Origin: Sphingobacteriia bacterium
GTDB taxonomy: Bacteria; Bacteroidota; Bacteroidia; Chitinophagales; Chitinophagaceae
Assembly (NCBI GenBank): GCA_947452295.1
Contig: CANGCK010000023.1
Coordinates: 1 to 47,242, forward strand
Length of the DNA stretch: 47,242 nt
Direction: 5' to 3'
A program made the position numbers and the translations under genes. Positions 1 to 8,331 of the stretch are shown here, piece by piece; within the stretch, counting starts at the first letter, position 1, and every line of letters begins with the position of its first letter. Under the pieces are notes generated by a model. It was not told the origin of the DNA, did no database searches, and saw only the letters and a list, made by a program, of their open reading frames with translations.

Positions 1-386
1 ACTCATTTTAATAATATGCCTTACTATCTTAGGCAGCGGTTATGCTTCTGCACAAAATGATATAATAATATACAACAAAAATTGGGAGCCAGTAAAAAAT
101 GTAAACAATGCTGTTTATTTTATTAAAACACACTATTGTAGAATTATTTATTGCCGGTAAATTACAAATTCGTTATAACAAACATACAAATATTGTAGAG
201 CGCTCTTCGGTTTCTCCAGACGGTATTGTTCAAAATCCGATGCTGCTAAAATCACTGGAATGGTCGGCAGATAAAGAAGCGCTTAGGGTTATTAAAAACA
301 TTCCAAAATGGCTTCCAGCAATAAAAAATGCCAAACCAATAACAGTCACAAATATTCAAACCATCACTTTTAGTGTAGATTACTAA
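1..386 (+). pseudogene. Remnant of a TonB C-terminal-domain protein (frameshifted, partial)
   Basis: Two reading frames together resemble one secreted energy-transducer-like protein. The frame starting at base 2 reads a signal peptide (hydrophobic stretch ending in SGYASAQ) followed by a mature start like DIIIYNKNWEPVKN, and stops at 158-160. The adjacent frame, open from 108 to 386, carries the C-terminal half of a TonB_C domain: SPDGIVQNPMLLKSL, then EALRVIKNIPKW and AIKNAKP. The usual middle of such proteins and the first half of the TonB_C fold are absent, so I read this as a gene with an internal deletion plus frameshift. The 5' end may lie outside the window. A sequencing frameshift could explain the frame change but not the missing middle. 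The domain call is family knowledge; the decay is inference. Confidence 0.6.
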
Positions 387-430
387 TAATTAATTTAATC
401 TAAACTGCTGATTTTTTGTTTGAATTTCAG

Positions 431-486
431 CCCTACCGGTCAGACCACCGTCAGACCATGGTCTGACGGTGGTCTGACCGGTAGGG
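431..486. repeat. Perfect 56-bp palindrome, copy 1 (core GTCAGACCATGGTCTGAC)
   Basis: Bases 431-458 are the exact reverse complement of 459-486, centred on CCATGG, with no spacer and no mismatch. Each arm contains the unit GTCAGACCA twice (442-450 region and 450-458). As RNA it would form a stem of about 26 bp with a minimal loop. It sits between the TonB remnant and the Ig-like lipoprotein gene. A second palindrome of identical length and core lies at 19103-19158. The sequence identity is seen directly; function is unknown. Confidence 0.95.
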
Positions 487-533
487 GGTACAAATATCCC
501 TCCATATTAAAATTTGGCAGTAATTTTACCCCT

Positions 534-1931
534 ATGAAACTTATTTTCAGCAATATCTCAGCTCTATTTGCCGCTTTGGTAATAGTCATTTTGATGAACG
601 CTTCATGCGCCAATATTATCTCCCCTAACGGTGGCCCTAGAGATAGTTTGCCTCCAAGACTGGTATTTGCTTTACCTAAAGACTCCTCTGTTAAAATAAC
701 TCCCAAAGAAATTACCCTGAATTTTAACGAATACGTTACCCTATTTAATGTAAACGAAAACTTAATCATATCCCCCACTTTAAAAAATAATCCCATTGCT
801 GATTATAAACTTAAAGTGGTTACCCTTAAAATAAAAGATTCTTTAGACCCTAATACCACCTATTCCATTAATTTTGGCAATGCCATACGCGATGTAAATG
901 AGGGAAATATCATTCAAGACTTTACCTATGTATTTGCTACCGGTTCTCATTTAGATAGCTTTACTTATAAAGGCAAAGTGCTGATTGCCGAAACCGGAAA
1001 AGTAGATTCTACCCTATTGGTTATTTTACACCAAAACCTGGCCGACTCGGCAATAACAAAAGAACGACCTAGGTATTATACCAAAATTAATGGCAAAGGC
1101 GAGTTTGTTTTTAACAATTTACCTAGTGGTACTTTTAGGGCTTATGTATTACCAAATGATTTTACCCGTAAGTACGACGATAGTACCAAACCCTTTGCAT
1201 TTGCCAGTAATCCAGTAATGGTATCTAGCAATACATTGGCCGATACCTTTTATGTTTTCCAGGAATTTAAACGAATAGAAAAAGTAAAAAAAGCAATAGG
1301 CACTTCTATTAAAAAAGAAGATAAATCGGTTAAATTCAAAACAGATATAGAAAACGGAGCACAAGATTTATTGGGTGATTTGCATATAACATTTAATAAA
1401 AAACTTCACAGTTTTGATAGTACTCAAATACTTTTTTGCGACACCAACTATAAAGCCATTAGCGGATACAGCTTAGCATTAGATACTGCTAAAACCCAAT
1501 TAACTGTTCGCTACCCCTGGAAGGAATTGAGTTATTTTAAAATAGTACTCAATAAAACCGCCGTAGTTGATACAGGTGGTAATTCGCTTGCAAAAGCTGA
1601 TACCATTAATTTTAGAACCAAACCAGAATCTGATTATGGTAGTATTAAAATTAGGTTCAACCATCTTTCCTTAGCCAAAAACCCTGTATTACAATTCATT
1701 CAATCTGATGCTATTGTAGAATCTTACCCGCTTAATAATATCGAATTCAATAGAAAATTATTTAGAGAAGGTGGCTATGAATTGAGGATTTTGTATGATA
1801 CAAACCAAAATAACAGATGGGATCCGGGCAGTTTTGGGAAAATTAAAAAACAACCTGAAATTGTACATAGAATACCCGAATTATTTAATGTTAAAGGCAA
1901 TTGGGACAATGAACTAATTATCAATTTATAA
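534..1931 (+). CDS. Ig-like domain lipoprotein (SbsA-type Ig fold), Bacteroidota family
   Basis: A 465-residue predicted lipoprotein. The start at 534 (MKLIFSNIS) is chosen because it gives a hydrophobic signal segment (residues 8-22) ending at Cys25 (NASC-ANI); the open frame extends back to 420 but that part is translated from the palindrome at 431-486. After the lipid Cys comes the family hallmark SPNGGPRDSLPPRLV and an SbsA-like Ig-fold domain at about residues 35-135 (typical PKDSS...ITLNFNEYV...NTTYSINFG...DVNEGN). The C-terminus has the family's DTNQNNRWDPG signature. The lipobox is imperfect (Asn at -3). Lipid anchoring in the outer membrane or periplasm is inferred; the molecular role of this conserved family is not known. 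It is followed 73 bp later by a MerR-type gene. Confidence 0.85.
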   Translation: MKLIFSNISALFAALVIVILMNASCANIISPNGGPRDSLPPRLVFALPKDSSVKITPKEITLNFNEYVTLFNVNENLIISPTLKNNPIADYKLKVVTLKIKDSLDPNTTYSINFGNAIRDVNEGNIIQDFTYVFATGSHLDSFTYKGKVLIAETGKVDSTLLVILHQNLADSAITKERPRYYTKINGKGEFVFNNLPSGTFRAYVLPNDFTRKYDDSTKPFAFASNPVMVSSNTLADTFYVFQEFKRIEKVKKAIGTSIKKEDKSVKFKTDIENGAQDLLGDLHITFNKKLHSFDSTQILFCDTNYKAISGYSLALDTAKTQLTVRYPWKELSYFKIVLNKTAVVDTGGNSLAKADTINFRTKPESDYGSIKIRFNHLSLAKNPVLQFIQSDAIVESYPLNNIEFNRKLFREGGYELRILYDTNQNNRWDPGSFGKIKKQPEIVHRIPELFNVKGNWDNELIINL

Positions 1932-2004
1932 TAAGATACTTACATCTTTTCCACGTACTTGTATTTTAGCCATCTAAAGTATAATCTTGTAGTAATTTTA
2001 CCAA

Positions 2005-2808
2005 ATGGCCACTATTTTACAACAGCTCGATTTATTTGACGTACCTATAGACGAGTCTGCCCTTGTGCCTAAGAAAAAAAAGGTGCTGTTAAATAATGCT
2101 ATAGAAGACACCGAAACTGGTGATTTTTATGGTAAACCCAGCAATCAACCCGAATTATTCGACAACCTACTTTTTGAGCCAGAACCAATAGCTTTAACTG
2201 AAATTGATGCTACCCCCATCATTAGCATGGAAGATAGTCCGGTTAAATTAAACGAAGCAACAACTGATATTTCTGCAGTAACTACAATTGCTGCGAATGA
2301 AACGCTTAGCGAGCCCTTTATTTATGCCAACGATCAGATCATCGTTAAAGTAAAACCTAAGAAAACTGTTTCAACTAAAAAAGAAACGCCTGTAATTGAT
2401 CTGCCAAAAATAGAACAAAAGCGGGGCAGAAAATCTTTTAAAGAAATAGATGCAACTGTTGATTTAATAAATGTTCCGGAAGACGAAATATTGAACCAAA
2501 AATTATACTATACAATAAGTGAAGTAGCAGGTTGGTTTAATGTAAATACTTCTTTAATTCGATATTGGGAAAATGAGTTTGATATACTTCAACCCAGAAA
2601 AACACGAAAAGGTGATCGCTTGTTTAGGGTAGAAGATATTAAAAATTTACAGTTGATTTATTTTTTACTGCGCCAAAGAAAATTTTCTATTGAAGGGGCT
2701 AAAATTTATTTAAAAAATAATAGAAAGAATCTTACAATAGAAACCCAGCTCATTAAATCTTTATCTTCTTTTAAGCTGTTTTTGAAAGAGTTAAAAGAAA
2801 CTTTGTAA
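2005..2808 (+). CDS. MerR-family transcriptional regulator with long N-terminal extension
   Basis: A 267-residue protein whose C-terminal part (about 168-240) is a MerR winged helix: YYTISEVAGWFNV, then SLIRYWENEFDILQP and RLFRVEDIKNLQLI. The first 165 residues are acidic and low in predicted structure, and end in a Lys/Arg patch, QKRGRKSF (138-145), that resembles an AT-hook. No C-terminal effector or metal-binding domain follows, so the signal it senses cannot be guessed. MerR-type proteins of this size with a disordered N-terminus are common in Bacteroidota. It follows the Ig-like lipoprotein in the same direction and may share its transcript. The start is an ATG directly after a poor match to a -7 box (TAATCTTG at about 1982). 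It converges on mscS. Confidence 0.85.
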   Translation: MATILQQLDLFDVPIDESALVPKKKKVLLNNAIEDTETGDFYGKPSNQPELFDNLLFEPEPIALTEIDATPIISMEDSPVKLNEATTDISAVTTIAANETLSEPFIYANDQIIVKVKPKKTVSTKKETPVIDLPKIEQKRGRKSFKEIDATVDLINVPEDEILNQKLYYTISEVAGWFNVNTSLIRYWENEFDILQPRKTRKGDRLFRVEDIKNLQLIYFLLRQRKFSIEGAKIYLKNNRKNLTIETQLIKSLSSFKLFLKELKETL

Positions 2809-2841
2809 GGTTTTATTGCATTGCTTTAGATCTCCATTCAA

Positions 2842-3951
2842 TTATTGTACCACTTTATTATACACTATTAAATCGCTTGATGCTGCAGCAAGCTTAATTT
2901 CTGCTTGTTCCATTAACTCAATAATTTGCAGGGTAATTTGCTCTTTATTTAGCAAGAATTCTTCGATACTTTGAGCTGCAGGAGTATAATATTCAATGGT
3001 TATAACATGTGCGTTTTTACCGGTATCGGTTAAATGGGCTGTTCCGTTTTGTGAAAAAGGCGGTTGCATTAATGCAATGATATCTTGTAATAATTTTCTA
3101 AGTTTTGCAGCATTGGCATTTAAATCTATTTCTAATTTTATTTCTGCCTTTCGTTGCGTACGCATGGTATAATTATCTACAATAGTATCTACCATTTGTT
3201 TATTGGGTACAGATATATGCGTTTTTTCTTGTGTTCTAATTCGTGTACTACGCAAACCAATTTTTTCGATGTTACCCGTAAACCCGTTTACCTTCACTAA
3301 ATCGCCGGTGGTAAATGGTTTGTCGAAGAATATGATAAATGAAGCAATTAAATTTTCCATGCTCTCTCTTGTAGCCAATGCTATTGCAGCACCAACTATA
3401 CTTAAGCCTGTAAGTAAGTTGCCAATATTTTTATTAAATGAAAAGCGAAGTATTAGGAGAATGCCAATAATGACCAATAAAACTTTCAAAAAATCTTTAA
3501 AGAAAATGATGAGCTGGTTGTCTGTTTGGTCGGTAGTTAAGTCTGCTTTTTCTTCTAAAATTAATGCGATGAAATCAATCACTCTTAAACAAAGCCAAAT
3601 GATGATGATGATAAAAACGCCATCGGTTATAGAAGACAACAGTCTGCTAAATTTTAATTTAAATACAGTAAAATTTAGTTCGGGGGGGAATGTCAATCCA
3701 TCAAAAGCAATTAAACCAATTAGTAATACGATGAAAATATCGAGTGGTTGAATAACTAATTCGAGGAACGATTCTCGCGCAATATTTTTTCCGGCTTTAC
3801 TTACCAGTTTATACAAGAGTTTGGCTAAGAATTTAGAGAAAAATCTTTTAAATACCAATGCAAATAAAAGTATTGCTACTACTATTAAATAGCTTTCTAT
3901 TTTATTGCCCCATATTTCTTGTTGTAAAATTTTGTACATGATATACAGCAT
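2842..3951 (-). CDS. Mechanosensitive ion channel, MscS family
   Basis: A 369-residue inner-membrane protein. Hydrophobic segments lie at about residues 20-35, 66-84, 108-130 and 150-170, followed by the MscS pore helix at about 172-203 (IGNLLTGLSIVGAAIALA, then RESMENLIASF) and the beta domain beginning FTTGDLVKVNGFTGNIEKIGLRST. The cytoplasmic cage domain fills the C-terminus. It should release small solutes on hypo-osmotic shock. It is the last gene of a tight minus-strand run; its start is 7 bp from the end of lpxH, so co-transcription with envelope genes is likely. A second possible start lies at residue 5 (MYKIL). Confidence 0.9.
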   Translation of the reverse strand: MLYIMYKILQQEIWGNKIESYLIVVAILLFALVFKRFFSKFLAKLLYKLVSKAGKNIARESFLELVIQPLDIFIVLLIGLIAFDGLTFPPELNFTVFKLKFSRLLSSITDGVFIIIIIWLCLRVIDFIALILEEKADLTTDQTDNQLIIFFKDFLKVLLVIIGILLILRFSFNKNIGNLLTGLSIVGAAIALATRESMENLIASFIIFFDKPFTTGDLVKVNGFTGNIEKIGLRSTRIRTQEKTHISVPNKQMVDTIVDNYTMRTQRKAEIKLEIDLNANAAKLRKLLQDIIALMQPPFSQNGTAHLTDTGKNAHVITIEYYTPAAQSIEEFLLNKEQITLQIIELMEQAEIKLAAASSDLIVYNKVVQ

Positions 3952-3958
3952 AAATAAA

Positions 3959-4711
3959 TCAATACGATTTCAAACTCATTTCGTTGCCATCAAATTCGGC
4001 ATAAGTAAAATTACGAATCCAATCGCCCAAATTAATATACCTGCTGGTTTCGGTTAATTTTAAATTGAGCGGATAATGTCGATGGCCAAAAACCAAATAA
4101 TTATAGGGTGTTTGCAGGATTAATTCTTTTGCATAAATAATTAACCATTCTTTGTCTTCCCCCAAAAAAACTTCATCCGCATTGCCCGTTTTCTCTCTAC
4201 TTTTTCTACTGAAATAATTGGCCAAAGAAATTCCTGCTGCTGGATGTAAAAATGCGAATAGTTTTTTACAAATTGGATTTCTAAATATTTTTTTGATGAA
4301 TTTATATCCATGGTCGCCTGGTCCCAACCCATCACCATGAGCTATGTAAAAATTTTTATGGTTAAATTCAAACGTTTGTGGATGAAAATATACCGGTATA
4401 TTTAATTCTTTTTCGAAATAGCCACTCATCCACATATCATGATTGCCTACAAACACATGTACAGGAATACCGCTATCTGTTAACTCAGCCAATTTACCCA
4501 ATAATCTTACATATCCTTTGGGTACAACATGATTGTATTCAAACCAAAAATCAAAAATATCTCCTACAATAAATATTGCTGCAGCTGTTGAGCGAATGCT
4601 TTCTAGAAATGCCACTACTTTTTTTTCTCGTATTAAACTAGCCGATTGGTTAGGTGCACCCAAATGAAAATCTGACAAAAAATAAACTTTCTTTTCTGGA
4701 GTAATCGTCAT
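3959..4711 (-). CDS. lpxH: UDP-2,3-diacylglucosamine diphosphatase (LpxH-type)
   Basis: A 250-residue calcineurin-like phosphoesterase. The metal-binding blocks are all present in order: D14-F-H16, GD51-IFDFW, GNH91D, AHGD127 and the C-terminal GHRH (209-212). This order with the LGAP motif after DFH matches the LpxH family, which cleaves UDP-2,3-diacylglucosamine to lipid X and UMP in lipid A synthesis at the inner membrane face. Length agrees with LpxH (about 240-260). Its stop codon is 7 bp upstream of mscS and its start is 3 bp after the GGCT-like gene. A generic metallophosphoesterase is the alternative, but the motif set favours LpxH. Confidence 0.88.
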   Translation of the reverse strand: MTITPEKKVYFLSDFHLGAPNQSASLIREKKVVAFLESIRSTAAAIFIVGDIFDFWFEYNHVVPKGYVRLLGKLAELTDSGIPVHVFVGNHDMWMSGYFEKELNIPVYFHPQTFEFNHKNFYIAHGDGLGPGDHGYKFIKKIFRNPICKKLFAFLHPAAGISLANYFSRKSREKTGNADEVFLGEDKEWLIIYAKELILQTPYNYLVFGHRHYPLNLKLTETSRYINLGDWIRNFTYAEFDGNEMSLKSY

Positions 4712-4714
4712 GGT

Positions 4715-5140
4715 TTATTTTTTATCCTGTAAATAAGCTAATATGTCGCCGCTTTCAATGAATAGTCCATCATTTACCGGTTGATTAAACCAGTACACCC
4801 AAGCTTGTTCTTTTTGAAGATTACCAAAATAAACTGTTGTAGTTTGGCGAACATATAAAGGTTTTTCCTCTTCATCATTTTGTATACCCTCATAATCATC
4901 TAATTGAGCTAATGCCCAAGAGAAATCGTCTTGGTTTTTAATAACATACAATTCTCCTTTAATGAAATAATTTTCGGCTACAGGAATGCCCACAATATTG
5001 TTACCCAAGTCGAACAGTTTTCCTTTTGTGTACGCTTCTGTTTCTAATGTAAAGTACTTACTAATGTATTCGTAAGCCGCATGTTGAAAACCGCTTCTTA
5101 AAGAGCTGTATACAAAAATCCGTATAGGAAAATTATTCAT
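4715..5140 (-). CDS. Gamma-glutamylcyclotransferase-like (AIG2/GGCT fold) protein
   Basis: A 141-residue protein with the GGCT fold. The substrate loop appears near the start as VYSSLRSGF (10-18; the family consensus is YGtLr.G, so Gly is replaced by Ser here). The candidate catalytic Glu is E84 in QLDDYEGI. The centre carries the KGELYVIK strand typical of the family. Members remove gamma-glutamyl or related adducts as 5-oxoproline, but the substrate of stand-alone bacterial members is mostly unknown. The gene lies 3 bp upstream of lpxH and 12 bp downstream of the LUD gene in a minus-strand run. Confidence 0.75.
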   Translation of the reverse strand: MNNFPIRIFVYSSLRSGFQHAAYEYISKYFTLETEAYTKGKLFDLGNNIVGIPVAENYFIKGELYVIKNQDDFSWALAQLDDYEGIQNDEEEKPLYVRQTTTVYFGNLQKEQAWVYWFNQPVNDGLFIESGDILAYLQDKK

Positions 5141-5152
5141 GCAATGGTTTTA

Positions 5153-5782
5153 TCATTGATCAATCAAAAAACAATATACTTCTTTGGGGCCATGTACACC
5201 AACTACTAATGTTTTTTCTATATCAGCAGTTCTGCTTGGACCAGTTGCTAAACTAATTAAAGAGGGTAAGTTGTTGTTGTACCGTTTTTTTATTTGTTGA
5301 ATTGCATCGTCTATATCATATACCAATTGATTGGTTGTAGCGATACAAATATGTATTGGAGCATATACACTTACTGTTCTGCCACTTTGTTGTGCACTGC
5401 TCAGCAGCATACTGCCCGTTCTGGCAACTAAATATTCGCAATCGGTGATTGCTACATCGCAATTGGCTAAATCTTCTGAGTAATATATATTGCAACCACT
5501 TTTTTCGAGGCTAGCTTTAAGGGCTTCATCTCTACAGTAAATTCTTGTCCAACTTCTTTTTTCAATTAGGTTGTGTAATTGAAGTACCAGTTCATCTCGA
5601 TTAACACTGAATAAAAATTTTCCGAGTAGCCCTGTAAAGTTCTCTGCAAATTCAACTTCTAGTTCTTCTTTAGAAGGTGCATAGTGAGGCACATTAATGG
5701 GTATTGTAGGAAAGGGAACAGACACTTCTTGCAGAAGTGCCTGTTTTATTTTACTTAATATGTTTTCTCTTGCGTTACTCAT
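5153..5782 (-). CDS. LUD-domain protein (LutC-like)
   Basis: A 209-residue protein of the LUD (lactate utilisation) family. Recognisable parts are the N-terminal ARENILSKIKQAL helix, the central CDVAITDCEYLVARTGSML block, and the C-terminal ISLATGPSRTADIEKTLVVGVHGPKEVY motif. LutC belongs to the LutABC lactate oxidation complex in other bacteria, but no lutA or lutB is nearby. In Bacteroidota a solitary LUD gene commonly sits next to ftsH, as here, so its role may be separate from lactate. Its ATG overlaps the ftsH stop codon by 4 bp, which suggests translational coupling. Confidence 0.85.
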   Translation of the reverse strand: MSNARENILSKIKQALLQEVSVPFPTIPINVPHYAPSKEELEVEFAENFTGLLGKFLFSVNRDELVLQLHNLIEKRSWTRIYCRDEALKASLEKSGCNIYYSEDLANCDVAITDCEYLVARTGSMLLSSAQQSGRTVSVYAPIHICIATTNQLVYDIDDAIQQIKKRYNNNLPSLISLATGPSRTADIEKTLVVGVHGPKEVYCFLIDQ

Positions 5783-7824
5783 GATTCATTGGCTGGAGGT
5801 TCGGTATTGGAATTGCTTTCTGCACCCGGAACAACTATTGATTCGGGTTCGATTTCTAATAGCTTCTTTTCTTCAAAAGGGCGTTTACCTATTAACAGTT
5901 CAACATCACTCTTATGCAATACTTCTTTGTCGAGTAATTCTTTTGCTAGTACTTCTACTTCATGTTTTTTAGCTGTTAATAGTTCTATTGTTCTAATATA
6001 CGCATGTTCTATAATGCCCCTTACTTCTTCATCTATAATTTTACCTGTTTCTTCGCTGTAAGGCTTTGTAAATGTATTTTCTTGTGTAGGATCGTAGAAA
6101 CTTACATTACCTACTTTAGCATTCATACCATAGGCTGTTACCATACTGTAAGCGATGCGGGTAATTTGTTGAAGGTCGTTAGAAGCGCCGGTTGAAATTT
6201 TCCCAAAGAATATTTGTTCAGCTGCTCTACCTCCCAAGGTCATACAAATTTGGTCTATTAATTGATCGGTATTGTATAAATATTGTTCGGTAGGCGTATA
6301 CTGTGCATATCCTAATGCAGCGGTACCACGTGGTACAATGGTTACTTTTAACAATGGATAAGCATGTTCTAAAAACCAACCACAAATAGCGTGACCAGCT
6401 TCGTGGTAAGCAATGATGGCTTTTTCGTGTGGTGCAATGATTTTATTTTTCTTTTCTAATCCTCCAATAACCCGATCAATTGCATCCTGGAAATCGCTCA
6501 TATCAACCGCTTCTTTTCCTTTACGTGCGGCAATTAAAGCAGCTTCGTTACATACGTTGGCAATATCGGCGCCGGCAAAACCAGGGGTTTGTTCTGCTAA
6601 TTTATGTAGGTCTAATGTTTCAGAAACTTTAATTGGTTGTAAGTGTACTTTTAAAATGGCTTCTCTGCCTTTAACATCTGGCTTATCGATTGAAATCTGG
6701 CGATCAAACCTTCCTGGACGTAATAAAGCAGAATCTAATACATCGGGTCTATTTGTTGCAGCAAGAATAATAATTCCGGTATCTCCGCCAAAGCCATCCA
6801 TTTCAACCAATAACTGGTTCAATGTATTTTCTCTTTCGTCATTGCTCATAATGGCATTTCTACCACGAGCGCGCCCAATTGCATCAATTTCATCTATAAA
6901 AATAATACAAGGGGCTTTTTCTCTGGCTTGCTTAAATAAATCGCGCACCCTACTTGCTCCCACACCTACAAACATCTCTACAAAATCACTACCACTCAAA
7001 CTAAAGAAGGGAACTTGTGCTTCACCAGCCATAGCTTTTGCCAACAATGTTTTACCAGTTCCCGGAGGCCCCACCAGTAAAGCGCCTTTTGGAATTTTAC
7101 CACCTAAAGAAGTGTATTTTTTAGGGTTTTTAAGGAAGTCTACAATCTCCATCACTTCTACCTTAGCTTCATCTAATCCAGCTACATCCGCAAATGTAAT
7201 ATTCACTTTAGCACCTTTATCAAACAAAGTAGCTTTAGATTTACCGATGTTAAAAATTCCACCTGCACCACCGCCACCTGGACCACCACTACCCATTTTT
7301 CGCATAAACAATACCCATACACCTACAATTAGTGCCAAAGAGATGATTGTATTTAAAATAGGGCCAAAGAAGTCGGGGTCTGTACCCGGATTTTCGGGAA
7401 CTTTACTGATTTGAGGATTTGCAGCGTACAATTCTTTTAAATCATCTTTAAAACTCTTGAGGTCGGTAACTTCAAACTCAAACAAAGGCACCCCTTTTAA
7501 CTTGGCTTTATCCTTGCTTAAATCTTTTTTAAACTTAGTTACGTAAAAATCTTTTGACAGGCTATCAACTTTAATATAAACACGTATCCGGTCTTTGTTT
7601 TTTACAATATCCAGCTTTTCTACATCCCCTTTAGCCAACATATTGTTCATAAATTCTTGCTCACTGGTAGATGTTCTATCGGGTGAGAAGCGAATGTATT
7701 GAGCCGAGAATAAGATGATCCCAATGATTGCATAAATCCAATATAAATTAAACTTAGGCCCTTTTTTGGGACTGTCTGGTTTTTCTTGGTTGATGTCTTT
7801 AGGTTGACGATTTTCTTTTGCCAT
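5779..7824 (-). CDS. ftsH: ATP-dependent zinc metalloprotease FtsH
   Basis: A 681-residue membrane AAA+ protease. It has an N-terminal transmembrane helix (about 25-44), a periplasmic region, a second helix (about 155-175), then a Gly-rich linker. The AAA domain carries Walker A GPPGTGKT (252-259), Walker B IIFIDEID (307-314) and the second region of homology ending LRPGRFDRQ. The zinc site is HEAGH (474-478) with the downstream Asp. It degrades misassembled membrane proteins and short-lived cytosolic regulators. The C-terminal tail is acidic and Ser/Asn-rich. It lies 43 bp after rsfS, and its end overlaps the LUD start. A purine-rich GAGGAAAC stretch precedes the ATG. Confidence 0.97.
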   Translation of the reverse strand: MAKENRQPKDINQEKPDSPKKGPKFNLYWIYAIIGIILFSAQYIRFSPDRTSTSEQEFMNNMLAKGDVEKLDIVKNKDRIRVYIKVDSLSKDFYVTKFKKDLSKDKAKLKGVPLFEFEVTDLKSFKDDLKELYAANPQISKVPENPGTDPDFFGPILNTIISLALIVGVWVLFMRKMGSGGPGGGGAGGIFNIGKSKATLFDKGAKVNITFADVAGLDEAKVEVMEIVDFLKNPKKYTSLGGKIPKGALLVGPPGTGKTLLAKAMAGEAQVPFFSLSGSDFVEMFVGVGASRVRDLFKQAREKAPCIIFIDEIDAIGRARGRNAIMSNDERENTLNQLLVEMDGFGGDTGIIILAATNRPDVLDSALLRPGRFDRQISIDKPDVKGREAILKVHLQPIKVSETLDLHKLAEQTPGFAGADIANVCNEAALIAARKGKEAVDMSDFQDAIDRVIGGLEKKNKIIAPHEKAIIAYHEAGHAICGWFLEHAYPLLKVTIVPRGTAALGYAQYTPTEQYLYNTDQLIDQICMTLGGRAAEQIFFGKISTGASNDLQQITRIAYSMVTAYGMNAKVGNVSFYDPTQENTFTKPYSEETGKIIDEEVRGIIEHAYIRTIELLTAKKHEVEVLAKELLDKEVLHKSDVELLIGKRPFEEKKLLEIEPESIVVPGAESNSNTEPPANES

Positions 7825-7867
7825 ATTTTGTTTCCTCTAATATAAATGTTTGATTACCAGCTATTTA

Positions 7868-8269
7868 CTATTCGTGTATTTGAGATACAGCGTCACTCCA
7901 CATTTCTTCTAGCTGATAAAATTTTCTTGATTCAGGATGCATTACATGTATTACTATGTTCACATAATCTATCAACACCCATTGAGCAACTTGCTTTCCT
8001 TCGTGTTTATAGGGCGATTCGCCACATATTTTTTTTACTTGATCTTCAATATAATCACTAATGGCTTTTACCTGCGTAGTACTAGATGCTTCACAAATAA
8101 TAAAGAAATCGGCCGCAGCTTCATGAATTTTTCTCAAATCTAAACTAATGATGTGCTCACCTTTTTTATCCAATATTGCCTGAATAATAGTTTTGAAAAT
8201 TTTAGCATTGCGCGTTAGTCTGGTAATAGTGCTTTTTTCGCGTTCTTTAAGAGCAGATAATGGTTCCAA
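7868..8269 (-). CDS. rsfS: Ribosomal silencing factor RsfS
   Basis: A 133-residue protein of the RsfS/Iojap family, which binds uL14 and blocks 30S-50S joining when nutrients are scarce. Family blocks seen are KIFKTIIQAILDKKGEHI, then LDLRKIHEAAADFFIICEA, then STTQVKAISDYI, and VDYVNIVIHVMHPESRKFY followed by LEEMW. The only start that keeps the whole family N-terminus is TTG at 8269; no in-frame ATG is available just upstream. A good -7 box (TATTTTTG on the minus strand, 8323-8316) lies about 50 bp upstream, so this is probably the first gene of the rsfS-ftsH-LUD-GGCT-lpxH-mscS unit. It diverges from birA. Confidence 0.92.
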   Translation of the reverse strand: MEPLSALKEREKSTITRLTRNAKIFKTIIQAILDKKGEHIISLDLRKIHEAAADFFIICEASSTTQVKAISDYIEDQVKKICGESPYKHEGKQVAQWVLIDYVNIVIHVMHPESRKFYQLEEMWSDAVSQIHE

Positions 8270-8315
8270 TAATGATGAATATTTGAGTTATTTAATTTTG
8301 CCTGTTTAACTTCGT

Positions 8316-8323
8316 CAAAAATA
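8316..8323 (-). promoter_or_regulatory. Candidate -7 box of rsfS operon (TATTTTTG)
   Basis: The minus strand reads TATTTTTG, an exact match to the Bacteroidota -7 consensus TAnnTTTG. Transcription would begin near 8310, giving a leader of about 40 nt to the TTG start of rsfS. No clear -33 TTTG was identified. Confidence 0.45.
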
Positions 8324-8331
8324 GTAATTCT

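Noticed and set aside
420..533. N-terminal extension of the Ig-like lipoprotein through the palindrome
   Set aside because: The extension is translated palindrome sequence and hides the signal peptide; ATG 534 gives a normal lipoprotein start.
6413..7414. A 333-codon open frame antisense to ftsH
   Set aside because: It is the complement of a strongly conserved gene and shows no recognisable domain; treated as a composition artefact.
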